Source of the DNA: Herbidospora solisilvae
GTDB taxonomy: Bacteria > Actinomycetota > Actinomycetes > Streptosporangiales > Streptosporangiaceae
Length of the DNA: 64,000 nucleotides
Reading direction: 5' to 3'
NCBI RefSeq assembly: GCF_009901565.1
Contig: NZ_WXEW01000001.1
Span: 1,054,001 to 1,118,000 of the forward strand
Shown here one piece after another: positions 16,984 through 26,399 of the stretch (positions are counted from its first letter, which is position 1; every line of letters begins with the position of its first letter). Made by a program: the position numbers and the translations under genes. The notes beneath the pieces were generated by a model, which was not told the origin of the DNA, searched no databases, and saw only the letters and a program-made list of their open reading frames with translations.

Positions 16984-17427
16984 TCAGGAACGCGCGCTCC
17001 GCTTGGAGGCGGTGACGGCGTAGCTGACGGCGAGCAGCACCAGGCCCGGCGGGATGATGACCCACATCGGCCAGAAGTAGATGAGTTCGCGCTCGGTGAA
17101 GCTGAGCAGGACCCAGATGACCAGGTTGAGGGCGACCTTGGCGGCCCAGGCGATCCAGACGACCTTGAGCCAGCGGGGTAACGCGCCCGTCGCCACAACC
17201 GGGGCCTTCGTCTGGGTGGCGGTGACGGTGGGCGTCGTGGCGGGGGCGCTGGGGAGGTCCACGAAGAGCTTGTCCAGGTCGCCGAAGGTGACCGAGGCGT
17301 AGGCGCGGCTCATGCGGTCGTTGTACTCGTCGAGGCTGAGACGGCCCTCGTCCACGGCGGCCAGCAGGTGGGCGACGGCGGCCTCGCGATCGCCATCGGA
17401 AACCCGGACGTCACGTCGATCTGCCAT
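16984..17427 (-). CDS. DUF1707 protein with two membrane segments
   Basis: This 147-residue protein has an N-terminal DUF1707 domain (RVSDGDREAAVAHLLAAVDE, then GRLSLDEYNDRM, residues 8-40) and a C-terminal pair of transmembrane helices (about 88-112 and 118-138). The two are joined by a Thr/Pro/Ala-rich linker. It is a common actinobacterial membrane family of unknown role. Its start overlaps the end of the kinase-like gene by 17 bases, showing co-translation. Codon 83 (17179-17181) is a rare TTA leucine codon, which in Streptomyces relatives needs the bldA tRNA. Confidence 0.85.
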   Translation of the reverse strand: MADRRDVRVSDGDREAAVAHLLAAVDEGRLSLDEYNDRMSRAYASVTFGDLDKLFVDLPSAPATTPTVTATQTKAPVVATGALPRWLKVVWIAWAAKVALNLVIWVLLSFTERELIYFWPMWVIIPPGLVLLAVSYAVTASKRSARS

Positions 17428-18100
17428 TGACTGCCTCCTCGAGGGTCGTGTGTTCGCGGGCGAGGAGGCGGTCGATGGCGGCCGTCTCCGCGTTGTCGGC
17501 GTTTCGGTCGGTACGGCGGCGGTCCGCCATAACGGTCAGGTAGGGCCGGGCCGCCTCGCGGTCGACGCGGTCGAGGAAGGCCGCCAGCATGAGATCCCGG
17601 CTGCGGCGCAGCCCGGGGTCCACGTAGCCCGACGCGAGGGCCAGCCAGGTGGCGGCGATGTCGGCGGCGGAGGCGCCCCGGCGGGCGGTGGCCCAGTCGA
17701 TGACGCGGGGGCCGTCGCCCGTGAGCAGGACGTTGTGCGGGTGCAGGTCGAGGTGGAGCAGGTGGTTGCCGGCGCAGGCGGCGGGGAGCCAGCCGGGGGC
17801 GCGGACGGCGGACAACTTCTTGAGCAGGTCGGCGAGGAGCCTGCCGTGATCGCAGACCCGGCGCGGGTGGGCGGCGGCGTCCTGGTAGAGGCTCGGGCCG
17901 TCGAGGCGCTCCATCAGGATGTCGGGGCCGTCGGCGTCGTAGACCTGCGGCGCGGGGAAGCCGCCACGGCTGGCGTGGCGCATGACGGACGCCTCGCGCT
18001 CCAGGCTCCGGCCGTCTTTGGCCCGCCGGATGACCTTGCCCGCTCCGGCCTCGTAGATGTCGCAGTCGCGGCCCGACCCGATCAGGCAACCTACGCGCAT
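17411..18100 (-). CDS. phosphotransferase-fold kinase (aminoglycoside phosphotransferase-like)
   Basis: This 229-residue protein has a compact kinase fold. It has a glycine-rich start (LIGSGRDCDIYE), an ATP-anchoring region (KVIRRAKDG), the catalytic loop HLDLHPHNVLL (about residues 135-145) and the metal motif VIDWATA. These match the aminoglycoside phosphotransferase/choline kinase-like superfamily, although it is shorter than the usual 260-300 residues. The substrate could be an antibiotic, a sugar or a small alcohol. The gene is coupled to the DUF1707 gene downstream. It is 79 bases from the GT39-like gene, and I see no specific signal in that gap. Confidence 0.82.
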   Translation of the reverse strand: MRVGCLIGSGRDCDIYEAGAGKVIRRAKDGRSLEREASVMRHASRGGFPAPQVYDADGPDILMERLDGPSLYQDAAAHPRRVCDHGRLLADLLKKLSAVRAPGWLPAACAGNHLLHLDLHPHNVLLTGDGPRVIDWATARRGASAADIAATWLALASGYVDPGLRRSRDLMLAAFLDRVDREAARPYLTVMADRRRTDRNADNAETAAIDRLLAREHTTLEEAVNGRST

Positions 18101-18179
18101 GGTAGCCAGGCTAAGGGTTTCGGCGCCGCGATAGGCGGGCGTCCCGGTGACATCTTCTCACCGCTCGTCGGTGCCGTCA

Positions 18180-19688
18180 TCAGGTCGTCCGGAGGCTCGG
18201 CCAGAGGGCGGACCAGGGGACGGGAGCGGGGCCGCAGATCCGGATGACGTTCTCGCTGACCTGGTTGTCGATGTCGTGGCCGATGTCGACCGGGCCGACG
18301 AGCCGGCAGTCGGTGAACCGCGCGGGGATGCGGCGGTTCTCGGCGGCGTGGACGAGCAGGACGGGGCCGTCGGCGCCGTCCGGTGGCGGGCCCCAGTCGG
18401 CGTAGCTCATGTGTCCCGAATAGGCGGCGGGCAGGCCGTGCTGGGGGCCGTACCGCGCGATCGCGGCGGCCTCGCCGTAGTTCTGGGCGAAGATGACGGC
18501 GCGGGCGCGGTCGGCCTCGGGGATCCGGTGCCAGGCGTCCGCGACCGACCTGACGAACTCCGGCCAGCCGATCTGCTCCCCCACCTCGGCGTTCAGCGCG
18601 TTCGGGAACCTCGCGGCGGCGGGCGGCAGGACCGGCAGCCCGATGACGACGTTGACGGCGGCCGCGACCGCGATGCCCGCGACGAGGACACGCGGACGGA
18701 CCCGGCCGACGACCGGCGCCACCCCGGCCGCCATCGAGACCATCAGCAGGGGCAGGACGTAGTACGACTTGCCCCCGGTGAACTGCACGACGGCGACCAG
18801 CAACACGGTCGCCACGGGGATCAGCCGGGCCCAGCGGATCGACGGGTCGCGCCACAGGCGGACCAGGCCGGCCACCCAGATCGGGAGGAACAGCGGGGAG
18901 AGCTGCGCGATCAGCAGCGGGAGGAGCATCACGCGGTCGTCCGCGCCGTCCTCGCTGATCCCGGCCGCGACCGCGAACTGCGGCCAGCCGTTCGCGGCGC
19001 TCCAGATCAGGTTGGGCGCGGCGATGACCAGGGCGATGAGCGCGCCGATCGGCAACCAGCGGGTGCGCAGCACGTCTCTGGGCCCGACCAGCAGGAGCGC
19101 CAGGAACAGGGTCACCACCAGCAGCCCCAGCAGCTGCTTGTTCTCCATGCCGACGCCGACCGCGACGCCGATCGCCACGAACCAGCGGCCGTCGCCGGTG
19201 CGGAGCAGGCGCAGCACCAGCAGGCTGATCACCAGCCAGGCGAGCATGTCGAAGGTCGCGGTGGCCAGCAGGTGGCCCAGGCCCAGGACGATCCCGGAGG
19301 CGGCCGCGCAGCAGGCGGCGACGGACTGCACCCGGCGGTCGCCGCCGAGTTCGCGGGCGATCAGGGCGACGGTCACGACCGAGGCCACGCAGAGGATCGT
19401 CGCGACGACGCGGAGCGCGGCCGGGGTGTCGCCGAGCAGGGCGGTGCTCGCGCGGGCGAGCAGGGGGGTCAGCGGCGGCTGGTCGACGTAGCCCCAGTCG
19501 GGGTGATCGCCGGCGACCATGAAGTAGAGCTCGTCGCGGTGGAATCCGTACCGGCCGGACAAGGCGGTCAGCAGGACCGCGAGCGACGCCGCGACGGCGG
19601 CGATCGGGCCCGCCGCGACCGATGGGAGCCCTCTGAGGCGACTGTCGCCTTCCTCCCGCGACTTCGTGTCAGAGCGTTCGATGGCCAC
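18180..19688 (-). CDS. GT39-like/ArnT-type membrane glycosyltransferase
   Basis: This 502-residue protein has roughly 11-12 transmembrane helices followed by a soluble C-terminal domain (about 390-500). After the first helix, GFHRDELYFMVAGDHPDWGY and VDQPPLTPLLAR contain the acidic residues expected in the first periplasmic loop of GT-C enzymes of the PMT/ArnT kind. These use polyprenyl-phosphate sugars as donors. It starts at a GTG. It is divergent from the ABC exporter operon. A role in envelope glycosylation is most likely; a link with the UbiA/GT2 operon at the left is possible but not shown. Confidence 0.85.
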   Translation of the reverse strand: MAIERSDTKSREEGDSRLRGLPSVAAGPIAAVAASLAVLLTALSGRYGFHRDELYFMVAGDHPDWGYVDQPPLTPLLARASTALLGDTPAALRVVATILCVASVVTVALIARELGGDRRVQSVAACCAAASGIVLGLGHLLATATFDMLAWLVISLLVLRLLRTGDGRWFVAIGVAVGVGMENKQLLGLLVVTLFLALLLVGPRDVLRTRWLPIGALIALVIAAPNLIWSAANGWPQFAVAAGISEDGADDRVMLLPLLIAQLSPLFLPIWVAGLVRLWRDPSIRWARLIPVATVLLVAVVQFTGGKSYYVLPLLMVSMAAGVAPVVGRVRPRVLVAGIAVAAAVNVVIGLPVLPPAAARFPNALNAEVGEQIGWPEFVRSVADAWHRIPEADRARAVIFAQNYGEAAAIARYGPQHGLPAAYSGHMSYADWGPPPDGADGPVLLVHAAENRRIPARFTDCRLVGPVDIGHDIDNQVSENVIRICGPAPVPWSALWPSLRTT

Positions 19689-20023
19689 CCGGAGATTCTG
19701 ACATCAACCGGTCAATATGAACAGCGGTTTCCTGTCAATTGAGAATGGCCGTTTTCGCAGGTCAGCCTGCCCGGAATGGGCCGGACGCGGCGCCGGGCGC
19801 AACCCCTGTCTTTGTGCCGCCGGCGCGTAGGGGTGACCCCTGCCGGGGACCGGCCGCCCGCCGTTGGCCGGTTCTCCATGGCCACTTCCTGCCAATAGCG
19901 GCCGGGCCCGCCGCCGCTACTGTAGCGGTAACTCGATTTCTTCGACCAAATTCGAATTATCAAATTCGCGGGCCCGCGAAAAGCAACCGTCTTTTCGAGG
20001 TGAATAATCAAGGAGGTGACACG
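19689..20023. promoter_or_regulatory. 335-bp divergent promoter region with two palindromes
   Basis: No gene lies here. It separates the GT39-like gene from the ABC exporter/PKS operon. The inverted repeat CCGCTAC-T-GTAGCGG occupies 19914-19928 and a perfect 16-bp palindrome TTCGCGGGCCCGCGAA occupies 19965-19980. Between them is unusually AT-rich DNA with CAAATTCG repeated at 19947-19954 and 19961-19968, and TCGA cores at 19933, 19942 and 19952. These resemble TetR-type operators and a promoter; no binding is demonstrated. Confidence 0.5.
20011..20019 (+). promoter_or_regulatory. strong Shine-Dalgarno deciding a TTG start
   Basis: AGGAGGTGA, nearly a full anti-16S complement, ends four bases before TTG at 20024, with seven bases between GGAGG and the start. 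No ATG or GTG in the same frame has such a site, so TTG is the most likely start of the ABC ATPase. Confidence 0.8.
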
Positions 20024-20860
20024 TTGCTGCAAGCCATCGATCTTGTCAAGCGATACGGCCCGGTCCTGGCGCTGGACGGATTCAGCCTGAGTGTGGCGGC
20101 CGGTGAGATCGTCGGGCTGGTCGGGCACAACGGCGCGGGCAAGACGACCTTCGTGGAGATCGTGTCGTACCTGATCCGTCAGGACGGCGGTCACGTGACC
20201 ATCGACGGGCGTCCGCCGTCGGCGAGCAGGGGGCGGGTGGGCGTCGCGCCGCAGCACATAGCGCTCTATCCGTCCGTCACCGTGCGCGAGCACCTCACCC
20301 TGTTCGGCAAGCTCGCGGGGCTGCGCCGGGCCGCGCTCGACAGCGCGATCGAGGAGCTGACCGTCGCGCTGAGGCTCGGCGCGTTCATCGACCGCAGGAC
20401 GGCGGCGCTTTCCGGCGGGCAGCAGCGGCGGGTCCAGGCGGCCACCGCGCTGATCCACCGGCCCGGCCTGCTGCTGCTGGACGAACCGACCGCGGGCGCC
20501 GACCTGGAGACCCGCGAGGCGATGCTCGACGTCGTCAAGCAGCGCGCCGGCGACGGCGCGGCCATCGTCTACACCACGCACTACCTGCCCGAACTGGTCG
20601 AGTTGCAGGCCACCATCGCGGTCGCCCGCAACGGAAGGATCATCGCGCGGGGCACCTACGACGAGCTGGTCGACGGTCTGCCCGGGGAGGTGCGGCTGAT
20701 CCACGACAACGAGGAGGAGGTCCGCGTCTCCACCACGCAGCCGGCGGCCACCCTGATCGACCTGCTGGGCCGCGCCGAGCGGCCGATCAGCACGATCGAG
20801 GTCCACAACCCCTCCTTGGACGACCTCTACCGATCCCTGGCGGTCAGCGATGCTCCTTGA
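20024..20860 (+). CDS. ABC transporter ATP-binding protein (drug-export type)
   Basis: This 278-residue cytoplasmic ATPase energises an ABC-2 exporter. It shows Walker A GHNGAGKTT (about residues 37-45), signature LSGGQQRRV, Walker B LLLLDEPTAG and a switch histidine in YTTHYL. It resembles the antibiotic-export and NodI-like branch. The start is TTG with an AAGGAGGTGA ribosome site; a longer frame upstream has no family homology. Its last 11 bases overlap the permease gene. It opens the plus-strand operon that continues into PksA and PksB. It is therefore probably the exporter or self-resistance pump for the polyketide. Confidence 0.93.
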   Translation: MLQAIDLVKRYGPVLALDGFSLSVAAGEIVGLVGHNGAGKTTFVEIVSYLIRQDGGHVTIDGRPPSASRGRVGVAPQHIALYPSVTVREHLTLFGKLAGLRRAALDSAIEELTVALRLGAFIDRRTAALSGGQQRRVQAATALIHRPGLLLLDEPTAGADLETREAMLDVVKQRAGDGAAIVYTTHYLPELVELQATIAVARNGRIIARGTYDELVDGLPGEVRLIHDNEEEVRVSTTQPAATLIDLLGRAERPISTIEVHNPSLDDLYRSLAVSDAP

Positions 20861-21644
20861 CACCGGCTACCGCCCCGGGCCGGCCGCCGCCCTGCGCGAA
20901 TCCCTGTACCGGATCCGCGCGCTGGCGAACAACAACACGCTCATCCGGCTCCGCGACCCCGGCCAGACGATCAGCTACGTGGTCATGCCGATGGTCCTGA
21001 TGCTGGTCCTGAAGCCGCTGTACGTACGGGCGGTCGAGGGCGGCACCACCAAGGTGGTGACCGGGCTGCTGGTCATGTTCTCGGTGTTCGCGATCTCCAT
21101 CGCGGGCAACGCGATCCTGGCCGAGCGCACCTGGAAGACCTGGGACCGGCTCCGGGTGAGCCGGGCGCCGGCCGCCGAGCTGCTGATCGGCAAGACCCTG
21201 CCGATCTACGTGGTCATGGTCGCGCAGCAGACCATCCTGCTGGTGTACGGCTGCCTCGTCATCGGCCTGCCCATCCCGGGCAACGTCCCGCTGGTCCTGG
21301 GGGCCATCCTGCTCTGGGCGTTCACGCTGCTGGCGATCGGCGCGCTGCTGGCCGCCATCGTGCGCAGCCACGGCGAGCTCAGTGTGATCACGGACGTGGG
21401 CGCGCTGACGCTCAGCTCGCTCGGCGGGGCACTGGTGCCGCTGAGCCTGATGCCGGAGTGGGCGCAGGTCGCCGCGCAGGCGTCCCCCGGCTACTGGGCC
21501 CTGGAGATGTTGCAGGCCGCGGTCTCCGGCGACGCGGCCGGAGTCGTGCGGCCCGCGGCGATCCTGCTGGGGATCGCGCTGGTCTGCGGTGTGTTCGCGA
21601 TTCGCCGGCTCACCCGCGGCTGGGGCCGCGGCGGGCTGCTCTAG
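20850..21644 (+). CDS. ABC-2 type transporter permease
   Basis: This 264-residue permease has about six transmembrane helices in the ABC-2 arrangement. A polar N-terminal region with FIRL-like pre-helix residues (LIRLRDPGQTISYVVMP) comes first, and the SSLGGALVPLSLMP segment before the last helices is typical of DrrB/NodJ-type exporters. It begins inside the ATPase gene (11-base overlap) and pairs with it as a homodimeric or ATPase2-permease2 pump. PksA follows after about 50 bases. Confidence 0.92.
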   Translation: MLLDTGYRPGPAAALRESLYRIRALANNNTLIRLRDPGQTISYVVMPMVLMLVLKPLYVRAVEGGTTKVVTGLLVMFSVFAISIAGNAILAERTWKTWDRLRVSRAPAAELLIGKTLPIYVVMVAQQTILLVYGCLVIGLPIPGNVPLVLGAILLWAFTLLAIGALLAAIVRSHGELSVITDVGALTLSSLGGALVPLSLMPEWAQVAAQASPGYWALEMLQAAVSGDAAGVVRPAAILLGIALVCGVFAIRRLTRGWGRGGLL

Positions 21645-21695
21645 AAGACGGCCGGCACAAACCAACCAACGAATTCGGTGAATAGGGGCATGTTG

Positions 21696-24600
21696 ATGAC
21701 GCAGCAACATCCACCCGTGGACGATTCCGATATTGCGATCATCGGCATGGCCGGTCGATTCCCGGGAGCCAATGACGTCGAAACGTTCTGGCGGAACATC
21801 AGCACCGGCGTCGAATCCTTCACGCTTTTCTCGGACGAGGAACTCATTGAGGCGGGCGTGCCCGCGGCGACGTTCTCGAAGCCGAACTACGTCCGGAGCC
21901 GGCCGATTCTCGACGACATCCGCGGCTTCGACGCGGCGTTCTTCGGCTACAACCCGCGCGAGGCGACGCTGGCCGATCCGCAGCAGCGGCTCTTCCTCGA
22001 ATGCGTGTGGGAGGTCCTGGAGTCGGCCGGGTACGGCTCGCCGGAGAGCCGCGGCTCGGTCGGCGTGTTCGCCGGCATGAACATCAGCGGCTACCTGCTG
22101 ACCCGGCTCCAGGCGTTCGCCATGGGCATCGACACGTCCGCGCTGATGATCGGCAACGACAAGGACTCGCTGGCCACGAACGTGTCGTTCCGGCTGGACC
22201 TGTCCGGGCCGAGCGTGACCGTGCAGACGTTCTGCTCGACCTCGCTGGTCGCGGTGCACCTGGCGAGCGAGGCGCTGCGCCGCGACGAGTGCGACATGGC
22301 GCTCGCGGGCGGCGTGTCGGTCCGGATCCCGGACCGGACCGGCTACCTGTGGGAGGAGGGCGGCCAGGAGTCGCCCGACGGCCACGTGCGGACCTTCGAC
22401 GCGCAGGGCCGGGGCAGCATGTTCGGCGACGGCGCGGCCGTGGTCGCGCTGAAGCGCCTGGGGAAGGCGATCGAAGACCGGGACACCGTGCTCGCGGTGA
22501 TCCGCGCCTCGACGATCAACAACGACGGCGCGATGAAGTTCAGCTACCTGGCCCCCAGCATCGACGGCCAGCGCCGCTGCGTGTCCAAGGCGATCGAGAA
22601 GGCGGGCGTCGACCCGTCGCAGATCTCCTACGTCGAGGCGCACGGCACCGCCACCGAGGTCGGCGACCCGATGGAGGTCGCGGCCCTGACCAGGGCGTTC
22701 GGTCAGACCGAGAAGAAGCAGTACTGCATCCTCGGCTCGATCAAGCCGAACGTCGGCCACCTCGACCGCGCCTCCGGCGCGACCGGCCTGATCAAGGTCG
22801 TCCAGTCGCTGCGGCACGAGCTGATCCCCGGGACGCTGCACTACACCGCGCCGAACCCCGAGATCGACTTCGAGGCCAGCCCGTTCTACGTCACGTCCCA
22901 GCCGACCCCCTGGCCGCGCAGCGCCGACCGGCCGCGCATCGCCGGGATCAGCTCGCTCGGCATGGGCGGCACGAACGCGCACGCGATCATCGTCGAGGCC
23001 CCCGTCCCGGCCCCGCGCCCGGAGCGGCCCCGCCGCTGGCAGATCCTCCCGGTGTCGGCCCGGTCGGCCGCCTCCGCCGAGCGGATGGCCGTCCGCCTGG
23101 GCGAGAGCATCGCCGCCGACCCCGGCGTGGACCTGGGCGACGTCGCCTACACCCTCCAGAAGGGCCGCAAGGTCTTCAACCACCGCAAGGTCGTCGTCGC
23201 CGACGGCAACGCCAGGGCGGCCGCGCTGCTCACCGACCCGGCCGGGCCCCTGGGCCGGACCGACACGGCGGTCGGCCGCAAGACCGGGTTCCTGATCGCC
23301 GGCGTCGGCGAGCAGTATCCGGGCATGGTCGCCGCCCTGTACGAGGCCGAGCCCGCCTTCCGGGCCGACGTCGACGAGTGCGTCAGCCTGCTGGGCCTCA
23401 CCGAGGCGTCCCAGCTGTCCGACGTCTTCGTCCCGGCCGGGCCCGCGACCGCCCCCGACCTGGCCGCGCTGCTCGGGCGGACCGGGGACGCCTCTCCGCG
23501 GTCGGCCCCGAACGCGCATCTCATCCAGCCCGCCGTGTTCGTCGCCGAGTACGCGCTGGCCCGGCTGCTGACGAGCTGGGGCGTCAAGCCGGAGATCATG
23601 GTCGGCTACAGCCTCGGCGAGTACGTCGCGGCCTGCCTGTCCGGCGTGTTGTCGCTGGCCGACGCGCTCAAGCTGGTCGCCTACCGGGCCAAGCTGATCA
23701 CCTCCCAGCCGGAGGGCGGCATGCTGGCCGTCGCCGCCGACGAGAAGCGGCTGAAGGCGGTGCTGGGCGACCTCGACCTCGACGTCGCGGTCCGCACCGG
23801 CTCGCAGCTCGTGCTGGCCGGGCCGGAGGAGAGCGTCGAGGCCGCGGCGGCGCGGCTCAGAGCGGCCGAGATCGGCTGCCGCCGCCTCCAGACCACGCAC
23901 GCCTTCCACTCCCGGATGCTCGAACCGGTCGCGGCCGAGCTGACCTCCTGGATCAGCGCCAACGTGACGCTGAACCCGCCGGTCATCCCGTACGTCAGCA
24001 ACGTCACCGGCGAGATCGCCACCGCCGGGCTCGTCACCGACCCCGGCTACTGGGCCCGCCACATGTGCGAGACGGTCGAGTTCGGCGCCGGGCTCGCGCA
24101 CGTGCTGCGCGGCGGCGACCTGACCCTGGTCGAGATCGGCCCCGGGCAGTCGCTCGGCGCGCTGACCCGCGGCCACCCCGACTGCGACCGCAACCAGTGG
24201 CCGCTGATCGTCACCACCCTGCCCGGCCAGGGCGACCAGGTGGAGACGCTCGCCGCCACCGCGACCGCCGTCGGCAAACTCTGGCTGGCCGGGGTTCCGA
24301 TCGACTGGGACGCCTTACATGACGGCTGGACGCCCGGCAGGGTGCCGCTGCCGACCTACCCGTTCGAGCGCCAGGACTACTGGCTGGAGATCGACCAGTC
24401 GGCGCTGACCACCGGCGTGCCCCTGCTGGACGAGAGCGACCCCACGAGCATCGCGACCGCGCTGCCCCGCCTCCCGGACGAGCGGTGGATCAACATCCCG
24501 GTGTGGCGGCAGACGGCTCCCCAGCTCGTCCGCGAGGAGGAGCAGACCAGGTGGCTGCTCTTCACCGACGCCGGCCTGGCCGACACCCTGACCGGGACGG

Positions 24601-26399
24601 TGCGCGCCGCCCTGGACGCGCTCGGCCACCAGGTAGTGCTGGTCCGGCCCGGCGACGCCTACGCCGACACCCCCGACGGCTTCGTCGTCCGCCCCGGCTC
24701 GCAGGACGACGTCGTCACGGCGCTGCGGACGCTCGGCGGCCGTGACTTCGCGCCGGAACGGGTCGTGCACCTGTGGACCGCCGACCCGGCCCCCGCCGGC
24801 GGCGACGCCACCCAGGAGTGCCTGAAGCGCGGCCTGTACACGCTGGTCTCCTTCGCCAGGGCCGCGGTCGACCTCGGCCTGCCGACCTGGTCGCTGGACA
24901 TCGTCACCGTCGGCAGCCAGAAGGTGCTGTCCGGCGACACGATCATCCCCGAGCGCAACACGCTGCTCGGCCCGACCCGGTTGATCCCGGTCGAGTACCC
25001 GAGGGTCAGAACCCGCCTGATCGACGTCGACGCCGAGACCGGACCGGCCGCCCTGCGCGGGCTGCTGGCCGAGCTGCGGGCCGACCCCGCCGACCAGGTC
25101 GTCGCGCTGCGCGAGGGCCGCCGGTGGACGCCCGGCTACGAGGTGCTGGACGCGGCCGCCATCGACCGGACCGCCCCGGCCGTGGACGTGCGGCGCGGCG
25201 GGACCTACCTGGTGACCGGCGGCCTGGGCGGCATCGGCCTGGGCATGGCCGAGCTGCTGGCCGAGAGATACCAGGCCAACCTGGTGCTGCTGGGCCGCAC
25301 CCCGGTTCCGCCGAAGGAGCAGTGGAGCCACATCCTGGCCGCCCCTGCCACCGCCGACGAGGTGCGGCGGCGGGTCGAGGGCCTGCGCCGCCTGGAGGCC
25401 GGCGGCACCGAGGTCGTCACGGTGGCCGGCGACGTGTCCAAGGTCGCGGACGTGCGGCGGGCGGTGGACGCGGCGATCGAGCGGTTCGGCGAGCTCAACG
25501 GCGTCCTGCACTGCGCGGGTGTGCCGGCGGTCGGCCTGATGCAGTTCAAGACGGTGGCCGACATCGAGCGCACGCTCGCGCCGAAGGTGGCCGGTTCGCT
25601 GGCCCTGGCCGAGGTGCTGAAGGACGTGCCGGTCGACTTCCTCGCCCTCTACTCCTCCACCACCTCCGCCACCGGCGGCGGCGCCGGCCAGGTCGACTAC
25701 TGCGCGGCCAACGCGTTCCTGGACTCCTTCGCGCTCAGCGACCCCCTGCCCGGCGCGCTGGTCACCTCGGTCGACTGGTGCGAGTGGACCTGGAACGGCT
25801 GGACGGAGGGCCTGGAGAACTACGACGAGGGCTCCAAGCAGTACTTCACCTGGTACCGGGGCCTGTTCGGGCTCAGCTTCGAGGACGGCTTCGAGACCCT
25901 CGTCCGGGTGCTGAACAGCGGTGAACGGCACGTGGTCGCCTCCACCCAGGACTTCGCCCCGCTGGTGGCGATGAGCCGCAAGTCGTCCATCGAGAGCCAC
26001 CAGGCGACGGTCAAGAAACTCAGGGACGCGTTCGGCCGGCACCCCCGGCCCGACCTGTCGACCGCGTTCGTGGAGCCGCAGAACGAGACCGAGGAAAAGA
26101 TCGCCGAGGTGTGGACCGAGGCGCTCGGCCTGGAGTCGGTCGGGGTGCACGACAACTTCTTCGAGCTGGGCGGCAACTCGCTGCTCGGCATGGAGATCAT
26201 CACGGAGGTCCGGAAGGCGCTCGGGCTGACCTACCTCCCGCCGCACATCCTCTACCAGTCGCCCACGATCTCATCGCTCGCCGAAGCGGCAACCGCGGGC
26301 GAGGCCAAGGAAGAGCAGACGGCCGACGTGCGCGAACAGCAGCGCACCTCGCGCATCGAACAGCGGCGGAACATGCTCCGGAGCGGAAGGACGTCATGA
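21696..26399 (+). CDS. type I polyketide synthase PksA: KS-AT-KR-ACP
   Basis: This single-module PKS of 1567 residues has a KS (about 11-430; Cys180 in [21 protein letters not shown]). Its AT spans about 515-820 (Ser639 in GYSLGEY, HAFH at 735-738, which predicts malonyl-CoA). The KR has GGLGGIG near 1175 and Tyr1335 in DYCAAN, and the ACP carries Ser1495 in LGGNSL. One cycle would add two carbons and leave a hydroxyl. I chose ATG 21696 because TAGGGG lies seven bases upstream; GTG 21678 and ATG 21690 are in frame. The C-terminus is a basic tail, not a standard docking helix. The stop overlaps the PksB start (ATGA). Codon 874 is TTA. It is closely similar to the second PksC module. Confidence 0.93.
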   Translation: MTQQHPPVDDSDIAIIGMAGRFPGANDVETFWRNISTGVESFTLFSDEELIEAGVPAATFSKPNYVRSRPILDDIRGFDAAFFGYNPREATLADPQQRLFLECVWEVLESAGYGSPESRGSVGVFAGMNISGYLLTRLQAFAMGIDTSALMIGNDKDSLATNVSFRLDLSGPSVTVQTFCSTSLVAVHLASEALRRDECDMALAGGVSVRIPDRTGYLWEEGGQESPDGHVRTFDAQGRGSMFGDGAAVVALKRLGKAIEDRDTVLAVIRASTINNDGAMKFSYLAPSIDGQRRCVSKAIEKAGVDPSQISYVEAHGTATEVGDPMEVAALTRAFGQTEKKQYCILGSIKPNVGHLDRASGATGLIKVVQSLRHELIPGTLHYTAPNPEIDFEASPFYVTSQPTPWPRSADRPRIAGISSLGMGGTNAHAIIVEAPVPAPRPERPRRWQILPVSARSAASAERMAVRLGESIAADPGVDLGDVAYTLQKGRKVFNHRKVVVADGNARAAALLTDPAGPLGRTDTAVGRKTGFLIAGVGEQYPGMVAALYEAEPAFRADVDECVSLLGLTEASQLSDVFVPAGPATAPDLAALLGRTGDASPRSAPNAHLIQPAVFVAEYALARLLTSWGVKPEIMVGYSLGEYVAACLSGVLSLADALKLVAYRAKLITSQPEGGMLAVAADEKRLKAVLGDLDLDVAVRTGSQLVLAGPEESVEAAAARLRAAEIGCRRLQTTHAFHSRMLEPVAAELTSWISANVTLNPPVIPYVSNVTGEIATAGLVTDPGYWARHMCETVEFGAGLAHVLRGGDLTLVEIGPGQSLGALTRGHPDCDRNQWPLIVTTLPGQGDQVETLAATATAVGKLWLAGVPIDWDALHDGWTPGRVPLPTYPFERQDYWLEIDQSALTTGVPLLDESDPTSIATALPRLPDERWINIPVWRQTAPQLVREEEQTRWLLFTDAGLADTLTGTVRAALDALGHQVVLVRPGDAYADTPDGFVVRPGSQDDVVTALRTLGGRDFAPERVVHLWTADPAPAGGDATQECLKRGLYTLVSFARAAVDLGLPTWSLDIVTVGSQKVLSGDTIIPERNTLLGPTRLIPVEYPRVRTRLIDVDAETGPAALRGLLAELRADPADQVVALREGRRWTPGYEVLDAAAIDRTAPAVDVRRGGTYLVTGGLGGIGLGMAELLAERYQANLVLLGRTPVPPKEQWSHILAAPATADEVRRRVEGLRRLEAGGTEVVTVAGDVSKVADVRRAVDAAIERFGELNGVLHCAGVPAVGLMQFKTVADIERTLAPKVAGSLALAEVLKDVPVDFLALYSSTTSATGGGAGQVDYCAANAFLDSFALSDPLPGALVTSVDWCEWTWNGWTEGLENYDEGSKQYFTWYRGLFGLSFEDGFETLVRVLNSGERHVVASTQDFAPLVAMSRKSSIESHQATVKKLRDAFGRHPRPDLSTAFVEPQNETEEKIAEVWTEALGLESVGVHDNFFELGGNSLLGMEIITEVRKALGLTYLPPHILYQSPTISSLAEAATAGEAKEEQTADVREQQRTSRIEQRRNMLRSGRTS
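24315..24317 (+). promoter_or_regulatory. in-frame TTA leucine codon in pksA (bldA-type control)
   Basis: Codon 874 of PksA, within WDALHDGW in the post-AT linker, is TTA. TTA is very rare in GC-rich actinomycetes and in Streptomyces is read only by the developmentally regulated bldA tRNA. It is the only in-frame TTA I noticed in the plus-strand PKS operon. Confidence 0.75.
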
